Position numbers and translations under genes: made by a program. From NCBI RefSeq assembly GCF_001641265.1, contig NW_020167556.1, positions 1 to 64,000 of the forward strand: 64,000 nucleotides of DNA. The letters run 5' to 3'. Below are positions 22,027 to 32,061 of the stretch, in pieces (position 1 is the first letter of the stretch; every line of letters starts with the position of its first letter). The DNA comes from Pseudogymnoascus destructans (taxonomy: Eukaryota; Ascomycota; Leotiomycetes; Thelebolales; Thelebolaceae). The notes beneath the pieces are model-generated. The model was not told the DNA's origin, did no database searches, and was given only the letters and a program-made list of their open reading frames with translations.

Positions 22027-23195
22027 CTAAGCCTTATGCGATTTAGTTATACTTAATTCCACTAATGTATTTTCTAATAAACTAACTAGAGGTACTATTA
22101 TTAAAAAGTGAGCAAAATAAATAACAGTACTTATTTGTCCAAATTCAATAAATGGAGATTCCACATGTTTAGCACCTAATACCAATAATATTAAGAAATT
22201 AGCTATAAACATATAAAAAGCTATTTTACTTAAAGGTCTGAATTGTATACCTCTAGATCTACTTAAATCTGTGTAAGGCATAGCTAATAATATAAAAATA
22301 GCACCAAACATAGCAATAACACCTAATAATTTATTAGGAATAGATCTTAATATAGCATAGAAAGGTAATAAGTATCATTCAGGAACTATAGCAGGAGGAG
22401 TTTGCATAGGATTTGCTACAACATAGTTATCACTATCTCCTAAAACATTAGGCATAAAGAATACAAATACACTTAATACAATTATAAAGATAAATATAGT
22501 TATTAAATCTTTAAATAAAAAATAAGGAGCAAAAGCTAATCTATCAAAATTACCTGAAACACCTAATGGATTACCAGATCCAGCACTGTCATGAAGAGCA
22601 ATTAAGTGCATTAGAGCTAATGCAGCTAAAACAAAAGGTAAAACAAAATGTAAAGCAAAAATCTATTTAAAGTAGCGTTATTAACAGAAAAACCACCTCA
22701 AATAAATTCAACTATATCTTGTCCAACTCAAGGAATCGCACTCATAAGGTTTGTAATAACAGTCGCACCTCACAATGACATTTGGCCGTATGGTAAAACA
22801 TAACCTAAGAATCCTGTAGCCATCATTAACACAAAAATAATTACACCTAATGTTCAAACTAATGTTCTAGGTGCTCTGTAAGACCCGTAATATAAACCTC
22901 TTCCTATGTGTAAATACACTAAAAAAAAGAAGGCTGAAGCTGTATTACTGTGTAAGTAACGTATTAATCAACCATTATTAACATCACGCATGATATGTTC
23001 TACTGAATTGAAAGCTTCTAATACACTAGGGTTGTAGTGCATTGCTAATGTAACTCCTGTTACTATTTGTACTATTAAACAAACGGCTAATAGAGAACCA
23101 AAGTTTCACAGATAGCTAATATTACTAGGTTGTGGTGAATCTATTAAATATGAATTAACCAATTTTAACAAAGGATGATTTTTAAAAATTCTCAT
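22027..23195 (-). pseudogene. cob: cob, unit A copy (one missing base)
   Basis: Same gene as 62534-63703. One A is missing in the run near 22660, so the frame is split. No intron. Probable sequence error. Confidence 0.92.
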
Positions 23196-23426
23196 TTTAT
23201 ATACAGATAACATTAAATACTTATTTTTAGAAATATAGATAACTTCTTATGTTAGTCCTTAACTAAAAACTAGGACTAGCTAAGTTAAATAACTAGGTAA
23301 GTACCGTCTTACCCTATTTTAATTCTCTAATGGTTTAGTTTAAACAATATAATATTTAAGGATGTAAAGTTTTTACAATTAAATTAATTTGTGAAACTAA
23401 AACTTATACAAATTATTTTAACTATA

Positions 23427-23497
23427 TAAAGTGTGGAAGAGTCGAACTTCCTTAATACATATAAATAATAAAAGCAGAACCATCTGCAACACGTGTA
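23427..23497 (-). pseudogene. Degenerate trnC-like sequence
   Basis: The D arm (TGTTGCAGATGGTTCTGC) and T arm (GGAAG TTCGACT CTTCC) resemble those of trnC at 21756, on the other side of cob. The acceptor pairs at only five of seven positions, and the anticodon loop has become TATTTAT without U33. It looks like a decayed duplicate. Confidence 0.6.
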
Positions 23498-23668
23498 TAA
23501 CTTAAAGTACAACAGTGTCCATTAGTATTATATACTATATGGATACTATATATTTAATAATTATATATAAAGATAATATATAGGGTAGATATATTTCATC
23601 TTGATTAACACCACACATAATGTGGTAATTATTATAAGTATAGTTAACATTAAGACCTATAATAAGAG

Positions 23669-23737
23669 AGCGAAAAAAAGATTTACACTTTTAACTGCTG
23701 ATAGTTAATCAGCAATGTTATTATTACACCACTTCGC
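23669..23737 (-). tRNA. Initiator-like tRNA with altered anticodon loop (AAC)
   Basis: The D arm TGGTGTAATAATAACA matches trnfM (16686) almost base for base, and the T loop TGTAAAT is of the same odd type. The anticodon stem GCTGA/TCAGC is perfect but the loop is TTAACTA, formally anticodon AAC (Val), with a U at position 37. The stem can even extend to 7 bp around a 5-nt loop. It is a derived duplicate of the initiator; whether it is charged is unknown. Seen only in unit A. Confidence 0.55.
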
Positions 23738-23828
23738 ATTAGTTTTATTAAGAAAATAAAATTTTAAAAACTTTTTTCTAATAATACTTAATAATAAAAA
23801 CCTTAAGTTAAATGTATTAAATTAAACA

Positions 23829-25790
23829 TTAACTTTTTATTGTACTAAATAAAGGTAAGAGAATTAATATAAGTAAACTAGAATCAAACATAGATAAATA
23901 GGGAATTAATATATAAAATATAAATCCTATTAAGATGTATAAAGCATAACTAGTAATAACACCTGTATCTAAACTAGATATTTTTTTACTTAAATTTACT
24001 AATCCTTTTTCTAAACCATAAGGTCCCAATAGTTCTACACTACCTCTATCTAAAACTTTTGTAGTTTGACCTCCTAATTTTAATACAAACCCTGTTATAT
24101 ATTTATTATATAAAAGTTCAATTAAAAAACGTTGGTTAAAGAAGCTAAAAATATTATAACCTAGTCTAGTTAATTTAAAATTAATTAAACTTAATGGTAA
24201 AAATTCAGATAAAATAATAGCTAAAAAACTAAGAGAAATAGTAAATATTAGAGGTAATAATTTAAATAAAACAGGTACAGCAAATTCTGTGTCTAGCATA
24301 GTTTCATGCATAGGATGTATAAATAAACTATTATCCATAAAAAATCCTGAACCTAAACCTATAAAAAGGTCTTTAGCTATATAACCAAAGAATATAGAAA
24401 ATATGGCTAATATAATTAAAGGTAGACTCATAAAGATATCTCCTTCATGTGCGTGTTTATAACTAGTTAAAGGCCCATTCGGGTTAGTTAAGAAAGTTAA
24501 ATATAAAACTTTAACCGAGTATAAAGTAGTAAACATTGCCCCTATAGTAGCAATAAAGTAAACAACTGTACTACTAAAATAGAATTGCCCATATGCAGAT
24601 TCTAAAATAAAATCTTTACTATAAAACCCTGTCATAAAAGGGAATGCAACTAAACTAAGACTAGCTATCAGCATAACAGAATAAGTTAAAGGCAAGAATG
24701 CTCTTAATCCTCCGTATTTTCTAAAATCCTGGTTATCAGATACAGCGTGAATTACAGCTCCCGCACCTAAAAATAACAGTGCTTTATAGAAAGCATGATT
24801 AACTAAATGAAATAAAGCAAGATTGTATGAAGATAAACCTACTGCAATAACCATCATACCTAATTGACTCATAGTACTGTATGCAATAACTTTTTTAATA
24901 TCTTGTTGGAATAGCCCAATAAGACTACTAAAAACAGTAGTTATTGCACCTAATCATAAACATAAAATTAAAACAGTTGAACTATATTCTATTAAAGGAC
25001 TTGTACGCATAAGTAAATATACACCAGCTGTAACCATTGTAGCAGCGTGTATTAAAGCACTAACTGGTGTAGGCCCTTCCATAGCCATAGGTAATCACAC
25101 ATGTAACCCTATTTGAGAACTTTTAGCCATAGCTCCTATTAATAAACATACTCCTATAATTGTAACAATATTTTCATTAACAAAAGGAGCTAATGAGAAA
25201 ACAGTGCTATAATCTATATTACCAAAAGATCATAATATAGCAAACATACCTATCATAAAAAAGGCATCCCCAACTCTATTAGTTAATAAAGCAGAGATAG
25301 AGCTTTGATTTGCTGCTATTCTAGTAAACCAGAAACTAACTAACAGATATGAGCAAATACCTACACCCTCTCACCCTACAAACATTAATAAAAAATTATT
25401 AGCTGTAACTAGTATTACCATCATAAATGTAAATAAACTAAGATAGCTAAAAAATCTTTGATTGTGTGGGTCATGGCTCATGTACCCTATAGAGTATACG
25501 TGCACTAAAGAAGAAACAATTAAAACAGGTATTAACATAGACACAGTTAAACTATCAAACTGAAAACCTCATAACACATTTAGTGATTCACTATCTATTC
25601 ATCTGAAAAGATTTATAGATACAGGTATGTTATTTAATCCTACTTCAAAAAAGGCAACTGTTGCTAATAATGTTGTTAAAATTACACATAAAGATGTTAT
25701 TAACTGCGCCCCACTAACTCCAACTTTTCTACCAAAAAGCCCCGCAACTATTGACCCTAACAAAGGTAAAGTTATTATTGCTAAATACAT
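23829..25790 (-). CDS. nad5: NADH dehydrogenase subunit 5
   Basis: Large antiporter-like subunit of the complex I membrane arm, involved in proton pumping. It has 653 codons from ATG (25790) to TAA (23829), the family length. Visible motifs: FVGWEGVGICSYLLV, NRVGDAFFMIGM, the MAMEGPTPVSALIHAATMV core with the functional K/H residues, FQQDIKKVIAYSTMSQLG, and the C-terminal lateral-helix region. The start codon overlaps the nad4L stop by one base (TAATG), indicating co-translation or coupled expression. It has no intron, and it is the only copy in the window. Confidence 0.97.
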
Positions 25791-26059
25791 TATTTATACT
25801 CTATAGCTATACTTCCTCTTAATCTGTAAAAAGCTACTAGTATACCCAAACCTATCGCAGATTCTGCACCCGCTATTGCTATTATATATATAGCATAAGT
25901 TTGGCCTAATATATCATCAAAGCTAAGTGAACTTACCAATATTAAAAATGTAATAGATAGAAGCATTATCTCTATAGAAATAAGCATTAATATTATATTT
26001 TTTCTATTTAAAACGAAACCTAAAATCCCGATTAAAAAGAGTACTAGGGTTAAATTCAT
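25790..26059 (-). CDS. nad4L: NADH dehydrogenase subunit 4L
   Basis: Small membrane subunit of complex I with three helices. It has 89 codons from ATG (26059) to TAA at 25790-25792, the standard length. It contains LMLISIEIMLLSIT with the conserved membrane glutamate, and GAESAIGLGILVAFYRLRGSI at the end. The stop shares one base with the nad5 start, the usual ascomycete nad4L-nad5 pair. Confidence 0.97.
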   Translation of the reverse strand: MNLTLVLFLIGILGFVLNRKNIILMLISIEIMLLSITFLILVSSLSFDDILGQTYAIYIIAIAGAESAIGLGILVAFYRLRGSIAIEYK

Positions 26060-26488
26060 TATATATTATTTATATTTAAATTATTGTTTTTAGTTTATTG
26101 TAACTAATATAGTTAAGGATGAAATACTTGAGACTATTATTATACTAATATAACCCCATAAACAATTTAATTTTCAGGGTTTAACATAAGCTAATGCTTA
26201 TGTTAACCTTTATATCATAGAATTATTTTATAATTTACTTATAAAAACACGGCTTAAGAATAGACGCACAAACCTTGGTAATATATATTTAGAAAATACA
26301 TATATCATTGTTACTAATATAACAAATGCAAAAGTTACTTGATTAATAAAATAAAAAGGAACTAACTGTGGCATGGTATTTATGGAATTTGATAGATGTA
26401 TAGATAAGTAAAGACTTACTCACATCAGAACTTTTTGTAAAAGGTTTACGTGGAAAACATTGATGCAAAATAACCATTAAAAATAATT
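26060..26488. other. nad4L-orf120 spacer
   Basis: About 430 bp with no recognised gene. It contains the hairpin at 26178-26208 and the non-coding part of the first direct-repeat copy (26386-26488), which lies just 3' of orf120. Confidence 0.6.
26178..26208. repeat. Strong hairpin in the nad4L-orf120 spacer
   Basis: Arms GGTTTAACATAAGC and GCTTATGTTAACC pair over 13 bp with one bulged base around a TAAT loop. It lies upstream of nad4L on the transcribed strand, so it could be an RNA processing or termination structure. Confidence 0.7.
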
Positions 26489-26534
26489 TTAATGTTTATA
26501 AGACCCATTCAATGCTTTAAATTTGGCTATTTCA
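26386..26534. repeat. 149-bp direct repeat, copy 1 (includes the orf120 3' end)
   Basis: Identical to 26867-27015, offset 481 bp. It holds the last 15 codons of orf120 plus 103 bp downstream. Confidence 0.92.
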
Positions 26535-26851
26535 CTAGTCAATAGGCTACTATATGTAGGATCTTTAATTTTTAAAGAATTTTCTATATTTAAACCCTTA
26601 TTAAACAATTCATTTATAGAAGATCCATTATGAGTTATTAATCTGTCTATGACTCCTACTCTAGCACTAATTTTATTAGCGTATGAATCTGTCATACTTG
26701 AAGGTACATCGATAGACATGTTACCTTGAGCATCTGATACTACGTTAATACCAGTATCTAGAACAATTGCTTTAAACTGAGTGATGAAGACTTCCATTTG
26801 AGGAAGTAACCTGTTAATCTCTGTAACTATTGCATATAATTCTTCTTCCAT
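26489..26851 (-). CDS. orf120, hypothetical protein
   Basis: It has 120 codons from ATG (26851) to TAA (26489), with no in-frame TGA. I do not recognise it. The product looks soluble and largely helical: MEEELYAIVTEINRLLPQME at the start, no membrane segment, Lys-rich end. It sits between nad4L and orf410. Its 3' end is repeated upstream at 26970-27015 as part of a decayed duplicate, so this gene has been duplicated. It could be a lineage-specific or plasmid-derived gene. Confidence 0.6.
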   Translation of the reverse strand: MEEELYAIVTEINRLLPQMEVFITQFKAIVLDTGINVVSDAQGNMSIDVPSSMTDSYANKISARVGVIDRLITHNGSSINELFNKGLNIENSLKIKDPTYSSLLTSEIAKFKALNGSYKH

Positions 26852-26866
26852 TGGATACTTATTTGA

Positions 26867-27100
26867 AATTTGATAGATGTATAGATAAGTAAAGACTTAC
26901 TCACATCAGAACTTTTTGTAAAAGGTTTACGTGGAAAACATTGATGCAAAATAACCATTAAAAATAATTTTAATGTTTATAAGACCCATTCAATGCTTTA
27001 AATTTGGCTATTTCATTAATAAATTGGGATATATATTTTAACAACCCTAACGCCGTTAATGTTAGTTATAAAACAATGCTTTTAAACTGAAAGATATAGA
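26867..27100 (-). pseudogene. Truncated, decayed duplicate of orf120
   Basis: Bases 26867-27015 are identical to the orf120 3' end and downstream flank. Further upstream, 27040-27100 still resembles orf120 internal sequence (compare GCTTTTAAACTGAAAGAT with GCTTTAAACTGAGTGAT at about 26765), but the middle is deleted and no frame remains. A tandem duplication, followed by deletion and possible gene conversion of the end, would explain it. Confidence 0.65.
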
Positions 27101-27174
27101 TACCCGGTTAAAGTGTCAATATATGATACATCAAGAAGCTTGTTAGATTAATCAAAATAAACTTAAATTAAATT

Positions 27175-28407
27175 TTAATTTAGTCATTTTTTATTATTCT
27201 TGATATCCTCTATTCTAAATATTATAATAGGCTTTTTATATGCTTTCCTTATTTCTTCTTCTACATAATCAAATACAGTTTTAGTATGATTTCTTACCAT
27301 AGTAAGATGATTATGTGTTCAATTTCTAGGATCATCTGGTCGTCTATATCTTCTACCAAAATCTACCGATATTTCAAGTAAAGCTTCTAGCATACCAAGA
27401 TGATATCTTAAAGAAAAATAATCCTCTATAATTGGAGGTTTAACGTGTGGAATTATATATAAATCAGACTTTTTATATAGATGTTCTTCTTTATAATATA
27501 ATCCCATACAACCCTGAAAATATTTTCCCCCGGATGCTATAGTATTAACAGAAATACTACCCCCTTTAGTTAATCTATTAGCACGCAACGTTTCTTGTTG
27601 ATAAACAACTAAAACTTCTCTGAGTATATTTAAATTAATAGCCCGTATATCTTTATAATCATAATTTCCCACTTTTTTTAAAATTTTTGACATTTCAGAT
27701 AAAAGACCTTCTTTATAATTCAAAAAAGAAGAAGGAACAACATCGTAATCTTTATTAGGGTCCTTAAAATTAATACCTAATTTATCCAATATTATATATG
27801 CAGGTCTATCTTTAAGTTTAATCGGTCATACTGACGGCTCTACTAAAATTGCAGATTCTGCATATTTTTGGGGTATTAACAAACTGCTATTTTCATGTAT
27901 AACTAGACATTTATCTCTATTATTAGCCCTACTATCAGGTAAATTACTACTTCTATCTAAAATCTCCTTCGCTAAGGCTTCTCTACGTTCATTTTTAGCT
28001 GACGTTAAAATTGAAAGTCAATTTATAGCAGGAGCTATAGTTAAAGCTGAAGAAGTTGAAGCTTCTGGTACTTGTGTACCAAAAGTTGAAGAAGTTGAAG
28101 AAATTAAAGCTGAAGAAGTTGAAGCTTCTGGTACTTGTGTATTATTACTTATACCTAAACTTGACTCTATAGTAGTGCCTCCGCTTCTACCTTCATATGG
28201 AGCTATAACTACCTGTAGCTTTTTTCTCCTTTTTGGGTTATTTGACCTAGGGTCATCTTCAGGTTCAAAGTACATAGAATTTTTATTGGAAGAACAATAA
28301 TTTACAGAAAAAAAAATAGGTAATAATATTTCCCTATTATCTATAAAAATTAATCTTATAAAGTACAAACAAAGAAATACAATAATTCATCTTATAGCTT
28401 TTTGTAT
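27175..28407 (-). CDS. orf410, hypothetical membrane-anchored protein
   Basis: Open in table 4 for about 410 codons to TAA (27175). No ATG lies near the beginning; an ATA at 28407 (or a TTG at 28368) is a possible start, and the frame is open a little further upstream. The first 35 residues are hydrophobic (WIIVFLCLYFIRLIFI, then LLPIFF). Next comes a basic patch NNPKRRKK, then an S/T-rich linker with the 12-residue unit TQVPEASTSSAL twice (residues about 90-101 and 111-122), then a roughly 270-residue mixed-charge domain with FSLRYHLGMLEALLEI and YRRPDDPRNWTHNHLT. I recognise no family. Two TGA-Trp codons support use of the mitochondrial code. Confidence 0.6.
28041..28141. repeat. 38-bp direct repeat inside orf410
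   Basis: 28041-28078 is repeated at 28104-28141, offset 63 bp (21 codons), so the reading frame is kept. The 25 bp between them also match part of the unit (GTTGAAGAAGTTGAAG). Confidence 0.9.
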
Positions 28408-28483
28408 GTAATATTCTTTTTCGCAAAACTTGAAGAAAAATCTACATTAAAACTAAAAGGATTGTATTTTATTATAATACTGT

Positions 28484-28921
28484 TTAATACACCACATATA
28501 TATGTAATAGGTAATCAAAGAGAGAATGCCAAAAAAGCATAATAAAAAAATCCTTATACTCTATACCCAATGTAGAACATGTGGTAAATCTTATGGTCGT
28601 TGTTAATAAAAACATAAAGATAAATATTAACCCAGTAGTTAAAGGATTATTAGCTATATTTTTTAATTTTAAAATTAATATTTCTTTTATAGTTAATTTT
28701 TGAATAATTATGCTTGGTTTTCCTATTGACTTGTATATAAATCGCATAGTAACTAAAAGGGATATAGTTAAACCTAAAATAATAATAAGAGTAGAATAGT
28801 TCGCATTAGATAAGGAAAAATACATATCATTACATTCTTTTAGTAAACTTTCCCATATATCTTTTAGATTAGATAATATTGAATTAAATACACGTAATAT
28901 TAAATTAAGAATATTTAACAT
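28484..28921 (-). CDS. orf145, hypothetical membrane protein
   Basis: It has 145 codons from ATG (28921) to a stop at 28484. The ATG is the first after the cox1 stop, 17 nt downstream. The frame is open further up inside cox1, but that part is cox1's own sequence. Three predicted membrane segments: residues about 43-63, 94-111 and 124-144. A charged K-rich loop lies between the first two. No family recognised. Its position directly behind cox1 suggests it is carried on the cox1 transcript. Confidence 0.55.
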   Translation of the reverse strand: MLNILNLILRVFNSILSNLKDIWESLLKECNDMYFSLSNANYSTLIIILGLTISLLVTMRFIYKSIGKPSIIIQKLTIKEILILKLKNIANNPLTTGLIFIFMFLLTTTIRFTTCSTLGIEYKDFFIMLFWHSLFDYLLHIYVVY

Positions 28922-28937
28922 ATAAATATTAATTAGC

Positions 28938-31900
28938 TTAGTTAAACAAATTATAACTAACCATCTGAAAGCAAATACCTGAAGAGATACCTGAATAGTA
29001 TCTATGTATAGGATTAGATATTTTACTTTGTAAAGGTAATGACACAAATGCATGAGGTTTAGGTGGGCTAGTTAATGCTCACTCTAAACTATTATAACTT
29101 CTATTTAATAATGTTTGTAAAGAATCGCTATAGAATTGAGGTGTTAATCAAGGATATCTGCTTGTAGCTTTTCCTTCAACTAATTGTATATATATAATGT
29201 ATAAGAAAAGTCAAGTAGCTACTACACTTATTATAGACCCAAAACTACTTATTAAATTTCAACCTGCGAAAGCATCAGGGTAATCACCAATTCTTCTAGG
29301 CATACCTTGTAAACCTAAGAAATGTTGAGGGAAGAATGTAACATTAACACCAATAAACATAATTCAGAAGTGTACTTTACCTAAAAATTGGCTGTAATCT
29401 AATCCTAGTATTTTAGGTATTCAGAAGTATCAAGCACTAAATAATGCAAATACAGCACCCATACTTAAAACATAATGGAAATGAGCTACAACATAGTAAG
29501 TGTCATGGAAAGCGATATCAAGAGAAGCATTAGCTAAAACAACTCCACTTAATCCACCTATTGTAAACATAAATACGAAACCTAAAGCAAATAACATTGA
29601 AGGTGTTAATTGTAAAGATCCTCCGTAACATGTAGCTAATCAACTAAATATTTTAATACCAGTTGGAACAGCAATAATTAATGTAGCAGCTGTAAAGTAG
29701 GCTCTAGTATCAACGTCTAATCCTACAGTATACATGTGGTGACTTCAAACAACAAAACCTAAAACTCCAATAGACATCATCGCATATACCATACCTAAAT
29801 ACCCAAATACACTCTTGTTAGAGCTAGCAGATATAGTAGTACTAACAACACCAAAACCAGGTATAATTAATATATAAACTTCAGGGTGACCGAAGAATCA
29901 GAAAAGATGTTGGTATAGTATAGGATCACCACCACCAGCAGCTTCAAAAAATGATGTATTAAAATTTCTATCAGTTAAAACCATTGTAATTGCACCGGCA
30001 AGAACAGGTAATGATAATAATAATAATACAGCTGTAACAACTACAGCTCATCCAAATAAAGCTAATTTATGTAATCTTATACCTGGACTTCTCATATTTA
30101 ATATAGTAGTTATAAAGTTAATTGCACCTAATAAACTACTTATACCAGATAAGTGTAAAGCAAATATAGCTAAATCAACACTAGGTCCACTGTGACTTTG
30201 TATACCACTTAATGGTGGATACAGTGTTCAACCTGTACCTGCTCCGTTTTCTATACCGCTAGCAAAAAGGAATAATATTAAACTAGGTGGTAATAATCAG
30301 AAACTTATATTATTTAATCTAGGGAATGCCATATCAGGACCCCCTACTAAAAGTGGCAATAAAAAATTACCAAATCCTCCTATCATAGCTGGCATACGAT
30401 TTTAACCCGCTAATTTTCATTAACGGCCGGACTATATCTTTACCTTTAAATATAATATTTAATAAGGTATTTCGCGTGTAGTCTCTGAGGATCCTACTAC
30501 TTAAAGGTGTTTAATGCTTAAAAAGCCCCTCTAGATTTGGTTTCCTGCTGATTGCCTAATCTCTTAAAATGTAACTGTATTATACCGCTTTTCAAAAAAG
30601 AAAGTCTGTATTACTAGTTCTAAGAGCTCTAAAGGTATTCCAGCATATAGCGAAAAGAAAGTAAAGCATTTCTGCCTTACCCGGCCATGCCTTTTTTTTT
30701 ATAGAATACTATAAATTTTTATGTTAAATGTCCAAATTTTGATAAGTAAATCTTCATTTACCTCTATAATAACCAGACTTAATTCCTTTTAAGTAATCTC
30801 TAATCACTTGACGATCGCCTTTAAGATGATTGGCCAAACTATTTAACGAATAAAACTCTAAGTTTTTACTTGCATCGTATTTAAACTCTGCAAGTATAGC
30901 TTTAGCTGCTGGATGTTTAATTTTATATAAATCCCGTTTATTTACAACTAAAGTTTTTATTTCCTCTAAAGTTAGTTGGTTAATATATTCAATTTCAAGT
31001 AAATCACCTGATAAAAAGAAGTGATCTAGATATAAAGTACCTAAGTCTAAACAATCATTTAAAGTTTTATGATGAATATTTATTGAACTATACATATGTT
31101 GTTTTGACTCAAATATATATAATAGATTTAGGGTTTTTGAATCATATATGTAGATAGGAGTACCTCTCTCTTTACGTAGTTTATTACGTATCTCCTCAGA
31201 CACTGGTTCATGATAACCAGGACTAGCAGCAACTAAATCTACGTTAAGATTAGGGTTCAAAGTATCAATAAATTCTTGTTCTAAGGCTACTACTTGATCT
31301 AAAGTAGATTCAACGTCCAAAATATATATAGTCAATCTTATATTACTAAAACCGTGTTTGTTTAAGTATCTGAGAACTCTCCCCGCTTTAGTTTTAAGTA
31401 TTGAAGGCATAAAATAAGAACTTATACGGTTGTACAAGTTAATAGAATGACCTACATAAATATTTTTTAGATCTAGAGTTTCCCATACATAAACACCTTT
31501 TTGTTTTTTAGTTACTTTAAGGATTATATCTCTGTTATTATAAGGGTCTTCTACTAATATTTTAACATATTTATTTTTAGATTTGAAATCTTTATTATCT
31601 TTATTGTTATTATCGTTACCCACTTTTATATCATAATCTTCAGCAATCTTGATCGTGCTGTATCTATGATAAAGCAAGATTGGGGATAGATTTAATTTTT
31701 CATTTAACATATTTGCATTATTTTTGACCATGAAGAAAATCATAAGGATGGCGTGTGCTGTTATTATACTGTTATATAATTGATTATCTGCTATATATTG
31801 AACACCAGGTCCACTTAATTCTAATCTAATTAAGACTGAAAAAGCTGTACCTAATAATCCTGAAAATAAAGCGAATATTAAATATAATGTTCCAATATCT

Positions 31901-31944
31901 TTAGCATTAGATGATAAAAATCATCTCTCTGTTCAAAGTGATAT
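28938..31944 (-). CDS. cox1: Cytochrome c oxidase subunit 1 (two exons)
   Basis: Catalytic subunit of complex IV, with haem a, haem a3 and CuB. Exon 1 is 31727 up to about 31944, exon 2 is 28938-30396, together about 558 codons in table 4. Motifs: [37 protein letters not shown] across the intron, [17 protein letters not shown] with the CuB His and the cross-linked Tyr, [10 protein letters not shown] with the haem ligands, and PPKPHAF near the end. There is no ATG at the 5' end. ATA at 31944 fits the family start, and the frame stays open upstream for 39 more codons to TAG at 32062. The C-terminus extends about 28 residues past the usual end. Only copy in the window. Confidence 0.93.
30397..31726 (-). 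other. Group I intron in cox1 with GIY-YIG ORF
   Basis: It splits a Val codon (GT|T) between FM and MPAM. Exon 1 ends in T and the intron ends in G. The 3' part has group I core elements: GGCAATCAGCAGGAAACC (about 30535-30570) and CAGAGACTACACG (about 30470-30490, P7), followed by the end. This suggests subgroup IB. 1330 bp. Confidence 0.88.
30724..31726 (-). CDS. GIY-YIG homing endonuclease in the cox1 intron
   Basis: Intron-encoded endonuclease, expected to cut intron-less cox1 and drive intron homing; such proteins may also act as maturases. The frame is continuous with exon 1 and runs in table 4 to TAA at 30724 (a TGA at about 30754 is read as Trp). The nuclease domain shows [18 protein letters not shown], then NLYNRI with the catalytic Arg, and [12 protein letters not shown] with the catalytic Glu. 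The C-terminal part holds NUMOD-like DNA-binding units ([34 protein letters not shown] ending YYRGKW). All key residues are present, so it may be active. Confidence 0.87.
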
Positions 31945-32061
31945 GCTAGATTTTAATATACTATTGTTGTTTTTAGTAACAATATTATTGTAATTAATTA
32001 TACTTTCATTATAAGAAGTAAAATGGGAAGTAACCGATCGTAAAATAGACAGATTAGAAAT
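31945..32061 (-). other. Open 39-codon extension upstream of cox1
   Basis: In the cox1 frame, codons from just after TAG (32062-32064) to the assumed ATA start are all sense, Asn/Ser/Ile-rich, without ATG. This is either an untranslated leader that is open by chance or an N-terminal extension using a non-AUG start. trnG lies about 100 bp further upstream. Confidence 0.4.

Larger units (their letters stand above)
23196..23828. other. nad5-cob spacer with two tRNA-like relics
   Basis: About 630 bp without a protein gene. It holds a trnC-like sequence (23427-23497) and an initiator-like tRNA (23669-23737). The rest is AT-rich, including a short inverted repeat around CCACACATAATGTGG at about 23610-23625. 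Confidence 0.7.
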
